Positions 12,727-25,595 are shown, counted from the stretch's first letter. The stretch is DNA of 64,000 bases from Orientallactaga sibirica (GCA_036365145.1 JAEOAD010000029.1:22181001-22245000); one strand, 5' to 3'. The notes: generated by a model not told the origin, from the sequence alone. Numbers and translations are program-made.

Positions 12727-12930
12727 AATTTATTTATTTATTTTTTTGAGAGAGTGAGAGAGAGGAAGAAGCAGATAGAAAGAGAAGAGCATACCAGGGC
12801 CTCCAGTTGCTGCAAACTCCAGATGCATGTATCACCTTGTTCATCTGGTTTATGTAGGTCCTGAGGGGTTGAATTGGCTCCTTTGGCTTTGCAGGCAAGC
12901 ACCTTAACCATTAGGCCATCTCTCCAGCCT
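12727..12930 (-). mobile_element. tRNA-derived SINE
   Basis: Reverse-oriented copy with GAGAGAGTGAGAG, CATCTGGTTTATGTAGGTCC and the reversed head TTAACCATTAGGCCATCTCT. Confidence 0.85.
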
Positions 12931-12969
12931 ATTTTTTAAATTTATTTTTTTAATTATTTATTTATTTAT

Positions 12970-13114
12970 TTTGGTTTTTTGAGGTAGGGTCTCACTCTGG
13001 CCCAGGCTGACCTGGAATTAACTATGTAATCTCAGGGTGTCCTCAAACTCACGGCAGTCCTCCTACTTCTGCCCCTGAGTGCTGGGATTAAAGAAGTGTG
13101 CCATAACACCCGCC

Positions 13115-13118
<4 letters not shown>
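12970..13118 (-). mobile_element. B1-type SINE
   Basis: Reverse-oriented B1 (GAGGTAGGGTCTCACTCTGG ... TGCTGGGATTAAAGAAGTG). Confidence 0.85.
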
Positions 13119-13146
<28 letters not shown>

Positions 13147-13376
13147 GGATTTTATTTTTATTTATTTATTAGAGATAGAGATAGAGAGAGGGAGAGAGAA
13201 AAAGAGAGAGAGAGAAAGAGTGAGAATGGGTGTGTCAGGGCCTCTAGCCACTGCAAATGAACTCCAGACACATGCACCACCTTGTGCATCTGGCTTACAT
13301 GGGACCTGGAGAATTGAACTGGGGTCCTTAGGCTTTACGGGCATGCACCTGAACTGCTAAGCCATCTCTTCGGCCC
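13119..13376 (-). mobile_element. tRNA-derived SINE
   Basis: A T-run (13119-13144), a GAGA-rich stretch, then TGCATCTGGCTTACATGGGA and the reversed head GCTAAGCCATCTCTTCGGCC. CCTTCTTTT occurs on both sides, consistent with a target duplication. Confidence 0.85.
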
Positions 13377-13669
13377 CTCCAGCCTTCTTTTATAAAGCCT
13401 TTGATCCCATTCACCAAAAAGAACATCTCATGGCCTAATTACCTCTTGAACACAACATATCTTATACTATCACAGATATTAGAGGGAGCACGTTCAAACC
13501 AGAGAAAATGGCTAATACTGAAAAGGGAGAAATCTTGGCCCCTATATCCATGCTTCTCAAATGACATTGTAACTGGATGTTGTTGGTGACACAGTTTTCA
13601 GACATGCTGGTGGATCTGAGTCTGCAATGCTCGGGGGAAAAGATGTTCTGTAGCCTCATGGAGATGCAG

Positions 13670-15084
13670 TCTTGGAGGTAAATAGACTGAGGTTGACTGG
13701 CACCCAGATGCATGGCTACAAATGGCAACATGCTAGGAAGGAGAGTACAGCAGCTATGTTAAAAAAAAAAAAAACAAAAAACAAAAAAAAAAACAGAGGA
13801 CCCAGAGGCCGGGACAACTTCAAAAAATCTTGTGAGGAGAGCACATCAGATGAGAGAGTGAGAGGATGAATAGATGCTCCACACTACATTGGAGAGGACT
13901 GTGGGAGTGCATTTTCCAAGGAAAGCAAGAAGCTAAGGAGTACAAAAGAGAGGACAAGGTTTCTTGATCCTGTTTCCTTTGGTGACCAGAAGGAGCTTAC
14001 TAGGTGTGCTTCCTCAGTCTCAAAGATACCTTCCTTTCCTACAGAGCTACAAGCTTTCTCATGAAACTCAGGGAGATGTGGCTGAGTTTATACTTTTGGA
14101 AGTGGCAACTGACCCTGGAAAATGGGTGGCATGTCAGTGTCTGTGCAGGGGCTGCAAGCCCACCACACTAGGTTCTTTCCGGAAATTTCCACTGCATAAG
14201 AGTTGGAGTGGGAGCTGCTGCCCTAAGGTCATGCCCTGGTCACAGCCAGCCATGGCTGTGCTCAGAGCCCTGAACTCCAGATGCAAGCCCACATTGGCAT
14301 GATTTGCAACCAAAATTACACCATGTAGATGGATGTAGAATGTTATGGGACCTAAAGAAACATAAATATGTACCTGCTTTCCTTTGTAGTGTTTTAAATT
14401 TTGAAAATCTGTTCTACGTATATCTTATTTCTTTTGATATCCATATGCCATCTTGATTTTACTGGTGACAAGGCCATATAACAGTTCTGTAGATGGTAAA
14501 TGATTTTTCAAAGGTTACAGATTGCCTTTTAATTTTCAGTTTTCCTTATAGACTCTTATTCAGTATCAACCTCTAATTAGAGTCCAAACCTTCCATTGGA
14601 AGACAAATGACAAGAATAAAATCATAAAATGTAGAAGGATAAGTCTCAGGAAAGATTTAGTCTAATTTCTGACACATACTCTACTGTTGCAAGTTCTATA
14701 TAATGAAAATTTATATTTCTAAGAATAATCCCATGCTGTCTTGTAAATCATGGAAGAAAGATTTAATTTCATGCAGTCCCATTAGGCATATTTATTGTAC
14801 TCTGAATCATTGGCATAGGGTACAGATGACAACTCTTAGAGGTCAGAATATCACAATAAAAAGAAAACCCATTTTTCTACCTTTTATATGTTCACAGGTG
14901 ACCACTATATGAGTCTAAGGCCAGAAACTGATAAACACACCCAGAAGTGAAGATGTTAGAAATGCAAGTGCTGTTTTTAGACTGTAATCTTTCCAGAAAA
15001 TTAAGAATTTTCAAAATAGCTTTCAATAGCCAAATGCACACAAGTGAGAAGAAAGCTGTGCATTTCAATGCAGTCATTGTTTGC
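13670..15084. other. Unique intronic DNA
   Basis: An A-rich patch (13759-13793) is the only repeat seen. The 112-codon ORF at 13964-14302 shows no family resemblance. Confidence 0.5.
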
Positions 15085-15470
15085 TCTACCCTGTGCTATC
15101 AGTTGGGTCTTGACTCCCCCAAAGGCCTGTGTGGCAAAGGCTTGACCCCTGGTGCTCCTGGGAAGTGGTCGAACCTTTAGGAGGTGGGACCTAGTTGAAG
15201 GAAGTGAGATCTTTGGAGGTGGGTGTTCCTGAAGAGGATTATATTGTTTACTTTGGCTTACACTTTCAAGTGGGTACTCTGCATTGTGTCAGGGAAGGCA
15301 AGGCAAACTGGCTTGTCACATTTCAGCCAGGAGCAGAGAATGTGAAAGAAGTGGGGCAGGGTTATAACATATCAAGTTCCAGCCCCCCAGTGACCCATTC
15401 TCTTTAGGAGGCTCCACCTCCTAAAGGTTCTTCAACCTTCCCAAACAGCACCACATTTTCAATCACATTA
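15085..15470. repeat. Inverted pair of old LTR-like fragments
   Basis: The left piece contains GAACCTTTAGGAGGTGGGAC (15171-15190). The right piece contains its near reverse complement CTCCACCTCCTAAAGGTTC (15412-15430). Similarity extends over about 40 bp on each arm. The GGTGGAACCTTTAGGAGGTG-type wording is familiar from old mammalian LTRs, but I cannot name the family. The spacer is about 220 bp. Confidence 0.55.
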
Positions 15471-18284
15471 GCAGATGAAGGACATCACACCTTCAAAACA
15501 GCAGGGAACTGGGGACTCTAGCCCTTCCTCTTTCTCTTATTTTTGTATCCAGCCATGCCATAAGTGGGATCCTGTGGCAGGTGTCTGACCATGCTGGCCT
15601 TAGGCCACCACAATCCCAAAGCACAAAGTCATACACTAAAACCTACAAAATTCTTAACCAAAATAAAACTTCCACTTTTTTTTTTTTTTAAGTTGATTAC
15701 ACAGTGATGGTAATATTTATAACAACACGGTCCACAAACCTTTATATGGTATAATATAAATGAAAAGTTCAACAAATTGTGTCAACTCACTGGCTGATGG
15801 AACATGAATTTCTATCTCAAAAAGATACCCAAATTTCATCAATGCTCCTATAATTCAGATATTACTCAAGAAGCTATTAGTGTTTATTATTATGTAAATA
15901 AAACATATGAGTTGTGTCTCTCCATCTCAAATTCACCTAAGTTAACTATAAATTTCCTTTTTTTTTCAAGGTAAGAAATATGTTTATGTGTAAGGGTTAT
16001 ATGTAAGAGTTATGTATAATGGTCTTAAAATGGACCAGTATAAGCACTCTTTTCCACCAACAGTACAGCTTCCAGTTATGATTGTGCCCACATTCTTGTT
16101 CATATGAATTTATCATAGTTTAAGCACTTCCTTGAAAAAGTAAATGACAATGTTCTTTGTAAATTATTTTTATATAAATGGCATGAAAACCCTTCTCCTA
16201 TTTTCTCAGAGTTCTATGAGCTTCATTTGTGTTAAACTTGTCAGCAACCATAGCAGTTGTGACTAACTTATCAGGAACTCTTATCTAATAAACCAAGGTT
16301 TGTAAACAAGAGGTTTTAATCAGACTCATAAGCCAAGGGTTATAAACCTGACTATGAACAGTCAGAACCAAATGTATTGAATTGGCTATTAAAATTATAA
16401 TCCACAGGACAGTGAATTCCTTTGGTTAGGGAAACAGTGATTTTATTGTCACACACCCTGTCAAGTCCTATTGGGTTACATTTTGCTCTTTTCTTTAATT
16501 TAAGCCTCTTGCTTTAGACCAGATGAACACCTCAGTTTCTGATTCTTCCTAGAATTCTCTGCAGTCTAAACTATGCTATGCCTTCTAGCTTGTATTTGCT
16601 TGCTATGGTTTTGGTTTTGTTTTTCAGAGTCTTTCCAACGATGCATAACTTGAAAACTGCCTTGGAAAGTAAGAAGGGCAGTGTATTCCTACTTCCACAG
16701 GCTTCCCTTGCACTGCCTACAATGCAGAGCTTGACCATCCCTCACACTCAAGCAGGGCCCTACTGCCATATAGTGGATTGACTATAGACCAATGGCATGA
16801 AACACACCTGGATCACACCCAAACCACAATCTTTATGTAAAGAAGAAAATATTTTGGACAGAATTTAGTAAAACTTTAGTTGATGTCTTCAAAGAGTCCT
16901 GAATTATTATTCTGACTTATGTGACAATCTCTTTAAATCACTGTTTTTGAGACTGACAAGAGCTGGCATATCAGAGGTAGTACTGTAATTTTTTGGAGCA
17001 ATACACTTTTCAACTCAATAATGGCGGTTTTAGACAACTCGACCTTCTACCAAAGAAGCAAATACATTGGAAGCTTCAGAGGTCCTCTTGTAAGAACATG
17101 TAATTTACAGTGATTTGAAGACACAGATAAAGTCTGGAGGGGATGTTCAGATAACAGTCACTTCTATTCACCACAGAACTACTAACTAAATGCTTGCTTG
17201 TCTGGCATACTCAAATGAATGTTTATAAAACTAGCAACTTGAGATTGAGAGCTAGCGAGTAAGTAAAACACTTGAAAGTTATTTCTAGGAAGTTGTCTTT
17301 GAAAATACAAATTTCATTCTCCCCCCTCCATTTACATGCAATCCCATGCATATTTCCATGCAATTTTCACATCCCTGTTTATTCTGTGACGTGAGATGAA
17401 CATCTAATAGGTGCAAAATCTTCCTTCTAGTGAAATGGCAGATAGTGTTGCTATTATGGGAAGACATCAGTCTAGGAGAATGAATTCATATCTGAGAGCA
17501 GAATAGAAAATATCTATCTTAGCACATGTGATATTGAGGAATGTATTTGTAAGAGATGAGTTGGTAATGATGCAATAGGCGGCTTTATGTTGCTAGGATG
17601 AGCATCCAATCCAGATACAGTTTAGGGGACAAAGGTTTTATTAAAGGTTATATATCCAGCAGAAGTTCCATGAATGGTGGAAGCTGGCTCCCCTTGTCAA
17701 GTCCAAGCAGAGGGAGAATAGCCAAATAGGTAGCAAACATGATAAAGAAATAAGAATGAACCTCGAGCTCAGACTTCTCTCTCCACACCTTTGGGATGGA
17801 ATCAGATCTGTCCCTAAACACACCTTTGGGCTGGATCCCAAGATAGGCCCCCCAGTGACACCTCCTCAAGCCAGACAGCTGAAGACCCAAGTTACAAGTT
17901 TAATTTTAATAAAACACCTGAGTCTAATAGTGCCATATTTTCAAACTAGACAGGTGGTGACTTTGTTTATAATGAGATTGGAAGACATCTGCACTCAGCT
18001 CCTATAACATTATGTACGGAACAAAAATGAAGGACGTTTGAGGTACAACTTCTGCCACATGAACAAAGTTTGTTTATCCTCAAAGTCTTACTTTCCCTTT
18101 TCATACAATGGAGATGTGAGGAGAAAACTACCTCCATTGGCTACCTTGCATGGTACCTAACACAGGATTTTGTAAGAAAGCACCAAATATTTATTTGGGA
18201 GAAATTTTCATGTAAGGATGTAAGGATTACACTAAAACAAGAAAATTTAAAGTTTTGATGGGTATCACCTGGCATGATATATAT
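15471..18284. other. Unique AT-rich intronic DNA
   Basis: No SINE or LTR recognised and no coding region; only short T runs. Confidence 0.5.
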
Positions 18285-18410
18285 ATATTTTTTGAGACAG
18301 GGTTTTATGTCTCATGTAGTCCAAGGTGGACTCAACCTTGCTATGCAGATGAGGCTGACCTTGAATTCCTGATCTCTCTGCCTCTATCTCCTGAGTACTG
18401 AGATTATAGG
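18285..18410 (-). mobile_element. Old B1/B4-like SINE fragment
   Basis: TTTTTTGAGACAGGGTTTT ... GAGTACTGAGATTATAGGGA resembles a reversed B1-like body. The MaLR at 18420 inserted next to or within its end. Confidence 0.55.
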
Positions 18411-18419
18411 GATGCCTTG

Positions 18420-18774
18420 TGTGGTAGTTTGAATAGATGGCCCCCAACATATACAGTGTTTTATTAGTTTGTTGTTTGCAATCTGGATCCACCTGGCTGG
18501 AGGCAATGTCACTGGGTGGATCTTAAGGTGTGGTGGTGGGTTTGAGATTTCAATCTAAAGATATATAAAGTGTGCCTAGCTGGAGTTCATGAGGTGTGCT
18601 GTGCTGTGTGGCTTTTGGCTTTTGGCTTTCTCTCTTTGCCTGGTCCTGTAAGAGCAGACCAGCTTCTTCCGTTGTTATGGAACTTCCCCTGGATCTATAA
18701 GCTTCAATAAATCCCTTCCTCCATAACTGTGCCTGGTCTGAATGTTCATCTCAGTGAACCTGAAGCTGTCTGAA
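18420..18774 (+). repeat. 5' LTR of the MaLR-type element
   Basis: It begins TGTGGTAGTTTGAATAG and contains an internal AATAAA (TTCAATAAATCCCTTCC). It ends near CTGTCTGAA, slightly shortened compared with the CTGTCTGCTACA end of the solo copies. A CCTTG duplication lies immediately outside. Confidence 0.85.
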
Positions 18775-19830
18775 GTTGGTACTAGGAGTGTAGAGATAAA
18801 CCTGACCATGTGGTTTTTAATCTTTTGGAACCTTTGTTTTGGAGGAATTGGCATGGACTTGGTGTTTGCAACTGAAGATGTCTTCTAGAGTGGTAAGCCA
18901 AGTTTCATGGGCTATTCTGATGAGAGCTTGAGAATGCTAAGTACAGACAGTATTGAACTCCGAGGCTTGGATTGAGCTTTCTCAGGGGAAGGAAAGACTG
19001 CAGAGTACTTTGTTGGAACTGGGCTACTGGTATAAGGGATGGCTGCATTCTGCTGCCCAGGTCCAGAGAGTTTGATCAAGGTTAAATTTGTAATGGACTG
19101 ATGTGCTTGGCTAAAGATTTTAGACTGAGAGACTTAAGATTTTAAGTTGGAAAACCTCAAGCAAGTTAAAATTAGAGGTACTGAGACTGGTTTTAGGTTA
19201 CTACAGCTGCTGTTGTCAATATATTAGCAATCTTAAGGAAGGTGGCCTGACTGCTTTACAATAAAACAATGGAGAAGATGCATGAGGAAAGATTGTTAGA
19301 CATACAAACTCTTTTGGAAAGAGTTGTCTGGAAAAGGAAACTGCTTTTAAAGGTTATGATTTATTTTGTCCCTAAATTAAAAATATGGCTGTGTCCTACA
19401 TACCTGGTATTAGTTTTAGAAGCATAAAAAATATGTGGAGTGGTCATGATTTACACATGGTCCCAGGAGCCACTGCTAAGACATGGTTCCAGGAGCCACT
19501 GCTGAGATGTGGCATGAGACAGGGCTTGATGCCCTGGTAGGTTGAGAGCCTTTGAAAGATGGACAGTGGTTTACATGGAGACCTGAAGATGTTTTGGATA
19601 TACTAGGACTGTGCAAGGGCTACCATGAAGTGCACTGGTGGCCTGGGATGGAAGTTTTCCCTGGCTACTCTGCCCAGCTGGAGGGATGGAATTGGAAAAC
19701 CTGGAGACTGTCAATCTCTGGTTATATTGAACTTGAACTGCAGAAGTTTGATGATTGCTGATGGTGGTTGAGTTTACATTGTTGTAGTCTCTCCTTACTA
19801 TGCCTTATACCAGTTAAAAATATTTACTCT

Positions 19831-19989
19831 GGCCGGGAGTTGTGGTGCACACCTTTAAACCCAGCACTCGGGAGGCAGAGGTAGGAGGATCACCGTGAGT
19901 TCGAGGCCACCCTGAGACTACAGAGTGAATTCCAGGTCAGCCTGGACCAGAGTGAGACCCTACCTCGAAAAACAAACAAACAAACAAAA
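19831..19989 (+). mobile_element. B1-type SINE inside the MaLR interior
   Basis: A complete B1 from GGCCGGGAGTTGTGGTGCAC through GTGAGACCCTACCTCGAAAA and an AAAC tail. The flank ATTTACTCT is repeated on both sides. It is younger than its MaLR host. Confidence 0.9.
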
Positions 19990-20196
19990 ATTTACTCTGT
20001 GCCTTTATATGTTAAAAGTATATAACTTGTTTGATTTTGCAGGACTCAAAGCTAAGAGACAATCTTAAATCTCAGATGAGACTTGGGACTTTAGAACTAT
20101 CTTAAATTGGTCAAGACCATGGGGACCTTTAAAACTGGACTAAATACAATTTACAATGTGTAATGGTTATAAATCTATTGGGGGCCAGGGGCAGAA

Positions 20197-20554
20197 TGTG
20201 GTAGTTTGCATAGATGTCCACCAATATATTCAGTGTTTTACTAGTTTTTTGTTTGCATCTGTATCCACCTGGCTGGAGGCAATGTCATTAGGTGGATCTT
20301 AAGGGGTGGTGGTGGGTTTGCGATTTCAATCTAAAAACATACAAAGTATGCCTAGCTGGAGTTCCTGAGGTGTGCTGTGCTGTGTGGCTTTTAGCTTTTG
20401 GCTTTCTTTCTCTTGCCTGTTCCTGTAAGAGCAGACCAGCTTCTTCTGCTATTATGGAACTTCCCCTGGATCTTTAACCTTCAATAAATCCCTTCCTCCA
20501 TAACTGTGCCTGGTCTGGAAGTTCATCTCACTGAACTTGAAGCTGCCTGAAACA
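20197..20554 (+). repeat. 3' LTR of the MaLR-type element
   Basis: It starts TGTGGTAGTTTG right after the purine-rich tract and ends CTGCCTGAAACA, followed by the CCTTG duplication. It aligns along its full length with the 5' LTR and with the solo LTRs at 2841-3192 and 38277-38600. Confidence 0.85.
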
Positions 20555-20656
20555 CCTTGTATTAGGAATGCCACCTACTTCATATAGGATTCCATTGAAA
20601 TAAGAATCATAGTAGATTACAAGGGGAAAACATTTCAAAATAGCTCTAGTTAAATC

Positions 20657-20876
20657 TTTTTTTAAAGATATTATTTTTATTTATTTATTAGAGACAGAGA
20701 GAGGGAAAGAGAGAGAGGGAAATGAGAATGGGCTCTCCAGGGCCTCCAGCCACTGCAAACGACCTCCAGACATGTGCACCCCTTGTGCATCTGACTTACG
20801 TGGGATCTGGAGAATTGAACAAGGGTCCTTGGGTTTTGCAGGCATGTGCCTTAAGCGCTAAGCCTTCTCTGCAGCC
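20657..20876 (-). mobile_element. tRNA-derived SINE with 14-bp target duplication
   Basis: A reversed full-length copy. CTCTAGTTAAATCT occurs before it (20643-20656) and after it (20877-20890). Confidence 0.9.
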
Positions 20877-21869
20877 CTCTAGTTAAATCTTATTACAAAA
20901 GGACTATGTGGATGTATAATTACTTATCCTTACTGCAACACATTATTTTAAATACTATTTCCCAACTGATTTTCTTCCTCTTATCAATGTATTATTCACA
21001 TATATATGTATAAATAACAGTTCACTGATATAAATCCATTAAAAGATATAGATTGATTCTAGTAAATTATTAGACACATGTAACTGTCACTCAGGCAATA
21101 ATCTGGAAATACCCCACTCAAAGCTTCTGGAAAATCACTCTGAGGATGAAAGATGAACAGAAATACCATTCCATCTGTTAGCCAAACTGAAGGCACCAAA
21201 TAATTTGGAACTTAATTACAGAGTTGGCTACATCTTCAAAATGTAATTCCAAAGACTGACCATTTTATTTAAATCTCTCTATGTTTGTTTCCTCCAAGGA
21301 CCATTAGTGGTGTTAGCAAATTTCCATTTTAGAATATGATAAATTTTGGCTATTAAGGACCCAACGGTTAGGATCAGACCCAGGAAAAAGGCAGAAATGG
21401 GAAAAATAATATTAGCCATCTTCTGTCCCTTCCTGTTTTCTTTTTTCAGTTCTCATCTAGGTGTGAACAACTCCGTGCATGTTCACCTGAAATACATCTG
21501 TGAAGATATTTAAATTTAAATTTCAGAAAAACAGTAATTATTTTCATTATAAGTATATCTTGTGCAATATTTGAGACATGTTTACACTAAAAATAATCCC
21601 TGATGTGTCTGACTCTCAAGATTTATTTGTCTGTGTTTATATTTATTCAATATATTGTGCAGAGATTTTTATTTGAAAAGGACAAATTTTCTCCATATAT
21701 GTGGTTATTTCCATTGATAGTTCCTAATGACTACACAAAATGAGACTGGTGGTATGGTGGGATGTTAATTAGCGTGACTGAACGTTTCTATACTATATAC
21801 ATAGATCAAAACATGACTTTATATTCAATAGATACACACAATTATCTTGTCAAGTAACAATAAATTTTA

Positions 21870-22218
21870 AGTGGTAGAGAGAGGGGCTTAGTGGGTTGGA
21901 TGTTTTCTGTGTGAGAACCTGAGTTCAGACCCCAACACTTGCATAAAAGCCAGGTTCAATAGCACATGTCTTTATAGCACAACAGCATGGGGATGCTGAG
22001 ACAGGGGAGCCTTAGGGCTTGATGGATAGTTAGTCTAACTGAATCAGAGTGCTCTAAGATCAGTGAGACCCTGTCTCAAAGAATATGATAGAAAGCCTCT
22101 AAGAAAGATACTCAACACTGACCTTTGGTGTCCACATGAATGTACCCACACATGCATACTCACACACACATGAACATGCATACCCAGTTGCATACATACC
22201 ACATACATATGCATGCAT
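21870..22218 (+). mobile_element. B3-type SINE
   Basis: Head AGAGAGAGGGGCTTAGTGGG, CCTGAGTTCAGACCCC, GTGAGACCCTGTCTCAAAGA, CTGACCTTTGGTGTCCACAT and a CACA-rich tail follow the B3 layout. Confidence 0.75.
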
Positions 22219-22587
22219 AAAAATTAAAGTCCAAATTTCATAATATCTCTCAATATTAATCTTTATGTATAAAATCTGAAATGTCTAAAATGTGGCTTAC
22301 AGAGAGTTTTGTTTGAAAATCCTTTCTGTTTTACCTGAATGCAGGACATATGTTCTTGATTCCCAGCATTCACAATCCAGGCAGAAAAGTAGTAGCATTA
22401 AGCCACATTAGCTATTTTATTTATTTTTTAAAAGTTTAGTCATAAATTGATTTAGAGTCTGTGATTAGAGGAAAAGGTTAACTTGTCAAGTGTAGCTTCT
22501 TGATTATTTAATCCAAAAATGAGGCCACTCCTGACCCTTCTATACCTTTGACATTCCACGTGCATCCAACAATAAAAGTAGTCAACC

Positions 22588-22823
22588 TGGGCTGGAGAGC
22601 TGGCTTAGCAGTTAAGGCACCTGCCTACTAAGCCTAAGAACGCCCATTCGATTCTCCAGGTCCCATGTTTAGCCAGATGCAAAGTGATGCAAGGGCACAA
22701 TGCCACATTGCCCACAAGGAGGTGCATGTACTTGGAGTTCATTCACAGCAGCTGAGAGGCTGCTGGTGCACCCATTCTCTCTCTCTCTCACTCTCTGACT
22801 CTCTCCAAAAAACAAAAACATAA
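22588..22823 (+). mobile_element. tRNA-derived SINE with 14-bp target duplication
   Basis: Full-length copy, head GGGCTGGAGAGCTGGCTTAG, with a CT-rich segment and A-rich tail. AAAAGTAGTCAACC at 22574-22587 is repeated at 22824-22837. It is of a longer subtype with TTTAGCCAGATGCAAAGTGA, shared with 62250-62564. Confidence 0.9.
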
Positions 22824-23311
22824 AAAAGTAGTCAACCCTACCTCCCAAATACTAGCAGATTTTCCTAATTCCTTTCACATCTATTTAACACCAGTTGCAA
22901 CACTGTACTCTATCTTAGCTGATTTATTGCAGTTGCCTCCTAAATTGATTTGTCTGTATTGACCATTGTGCTTTCCAGTTTGTTCCCACACAGCATTCTG
23001 ATGGTTCTTGTTGAAGTCTAACAACTCTGAGTTGCCATAACCTTTCAGTACTTTCCATATCACACTGTGGTCTGCAAGGCTAGCCCAACACTCCTTCCAT
23101 TATAGTTCTCACTTCTCCAGAGTATCCCTGTCACCCTCTCCCTGTCACACTAGGACATTGTAACACAAACATCCTTTCCTTGAGAATCTGAATTATTTCA
23201 TGTGCTTTTAGTAGGTATTTATATGATTTTCTCCTCATGTTCTTCAAAGTTCCAGTCAACATTCACAGTAAAAAACAGGAGTTTTTTTTTTTACTCTCTT
23301 TTCATTTCATA

Positions 23312-23322
23312 TATATTTCTAC

Positions 23323-23353
<31 letters not shown>

Positions 23354-23540
23354 TCTATTTATTTATAAGAGAGAGAGAGAGAGAGAGAATGGGCATGCCA
23401 GGGCCTCTAGCTGTGGCAAATGAACTCCAGATGCATGCACCATCTTTGTGCATCTGGCTTTATGTAGGTACTGGGGAATTAAACCTGGTCATTAGGCTTT
23501 GCAGATAAGTGCCTTAACCACTGAGCAATCTCTTTAGCCC
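23312..23540 (-). mobile_element. tRNA-derived SINE
   Basis: Reversed copy with a long TTTA-repeat tail (about 23328-23366), a GAGA run, GCATCTGGCTTTATGTAGG and the reversed head CCACTGAGCAATCTC. Confidence 0.85.
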
Positions 23541-23789
23541 TGCCTCTTTTCCTCATTTCACTATTGTTCTGACTAACTGATATAATTGTCTACATTCTGT
23601 CTTTTCCTTGGTTACCATGTTAGTGCATTTCTGATCCATGAACATCTGTGAAAAACCCTCTACTTTTTATTGTCACTCATTAATTTTATATATTGCTATA
23701 GACTTACTGTAATGCCTCACCATGGAAAGTGCTCCGTAACATTTGTTGTATGTATCAATGAGCTGTTAACAATTTTTTTAAAGACAGAG

Positions 23790-24006
23790 AAAGTTTTAAA
23801 AATATTCTTTTTTTATTATTTTAGATAGAAAGAGACGAGAGAAAGAGAATGAGAACGGGTACACCAGGGCCTTCAGCCACTGCTAATGAACTCTAGATCC
23901 ATGTGTCCCCTTGTGCATCTGGCTTACATGAGTATTAGGGAATCAAACCTGGGTCCTTAGTCTTTTCAGGTAAATGCCTTAACCGCTAAGCCACCTCTCC
24001 AGCCCT
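23790..24006 (-). mobile_element. tRNA-derived SINE
   Basis: Reversed copy (AAAGAGAATGAGAACGGG ... CTAAGCCACCTCTCCAGCCC). A TAACAATTTTT repeat on both sides suggests the target duplication. Confidence 0.85.
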
Positions 24007-25595
24007 CACTAACAATTTTTAACACACTGTTTTACAAAACAGATACTTAATGACAAATAGTAGAGTCTTGAGGTAATGATCTTAGGCAAGTTAGTTGTAG
24101 TGTCAGGAGATTTTGGGGCATGGTGACAGGAGAGAACAGAGACCAAGGCAATAGGGTCCACCAGGATAGGCAAGTTTAAGGTAAGGCTTCTGGATGTCTG
24201 AAGAATTATTAGGAACACTAACACTGAGCTTTTGTCAAACTTAATTCCAGAAGCTTGAGAGTCTCATCCCTATGAAGGTAGTCTTTACTTTGGTGCTTTC
24301 ATAGGATTGCTTGGATCTGAGAAAACATTAAGATAACTAAAAGTTTAGTGTGCTCTGAACTTAGGGATAATGTCCACATCATACTACTACTGCCTTCTCT
24401 TGTTCTGTGCTCTAGTCTTGATTCCAAGGCCCCTTACTATATAGGTTCAGTCTTTCCTTCAGGCTTTCTACATAAGCACATGCTACTGGGTGCTATCTCC
24501 CTCTCTAGGATGGGCTCCATTGCCTGGAGAATGTTCTAGCCCTCAAAACTCAGCAGAAATGACACTTCCTTGGTGATTTTTTGATGATTCATTTCAGAAG
24601 GCATTTATTGGTCTCTCCACTAAGATTTCATGACATCTTCCGTATGTCACTAATACCTCACAACTGGAATGATTTGTTGGCATATGCCTCCCCAAACTCA
24701 CCAGGAAAAATCTTTATCTCCCAGTACTTTTCTCTGCCACCAAATAAATCCCATATATTTTGTGTACAATAAATTTACATTATATGAATTATTTCAGAAG
24801 GTGCAGAGACATTCTTGTTATTGATAATATACGCATGGTTCTCTGGAGATACTAGCTTTGCTCTCCTTCCTCCTCTGTAAGAATGTCATGACTTCTCAGG
24901 AGTGTGTTCCTGAGTTGGTTGAACTTTCTCCTAGAGATGGAAGGGACAAAATGGGTTTCTAATGGTAGCTTTTTTACTGGGGATAGCAAAGGCAAGACAG
25001 TTATCCACCTGCTTCCTGTCAGAATTTACCACATTGGTCCCACCACATCATTATATGTTGTCAAGCTTTGAGAAAACACATTCTTCATTTTAATCCTTTG
25101 CATGATTAAAGTCGTTCAATTACTGTTCAATTAAATTAAATAGCCTTTATGATTTAATTTTAGTGAGGGGAAAATGATCGGTCATTAAAATGATGATTGA
25201 ATGATTTTTTTTTTTTTTATTATTGCTACTAGATAGCTGGGAAGAGCCTTTGAGATAAAGTTTGTAATAAAAAAATTCCTTCTGGTAGTATAAAATGTGT
25301 TATCAGTAATGAAAAAGGTTGTTGATATTGTTAATTAATAACTGATGAATTTGTATGGAACCTGACACTGCATTTACCCTAGTAACACTACCCTGGGGAG
25401 TTACGGAGAATATGAGCTTGTCAGTCAGCATACGAATGTTTTAGGTACAGAAAGAGAGAGGAATAGAGAGAGAGGTTGATGAAGAGTGGGAAAAGGAGGT
25501 GGAGAAGGGGTAGGAGAAAGCAACAGAGAGGGAGGAAAAAGGAAGTAGGAAATGAGCTGGCTGCACAGAGAATAGATGCACAAGTTTTTTATTTG

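Larger units (their letters stand above)
18420..20554 (+). mobile_element. Two-LTR MaLR-type (ERVL-MaLR-like) retroelement
   Basis: Two direct LTRs (18420-18774 and 20197-20554) flank a 1.4-kb interior. The 5-bp CCTTG at 18415-18419 is repeated at 20555-20559, an exact target duplication. Just inside the 5' LTR is TGGTACTAGGAGTG (18777-18790), close to the tRNA-Leu-type primer site typical of ERVL/MaLR elements. A purine-rich tract ending GGGGCAGAA abuts the 3' LTR. The interior has no ORF longer than about 70 codons and no recognisable gag, pol or env, as expected for non-autonomous MaLRs. A B1 SINE sits inside it (19831-19989). The LTRs differ at roughly 30 positions by eye, so it is not recent. 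Confidence 0.85.

Noticed and set aside
19552..19761. 69-codon ORF inside the MaLR interior as a possible gag remnant
   Set aside because: It is too short and shows no zinc knuckle or other retroviral motif. MaLR interiors are normally non-coding.
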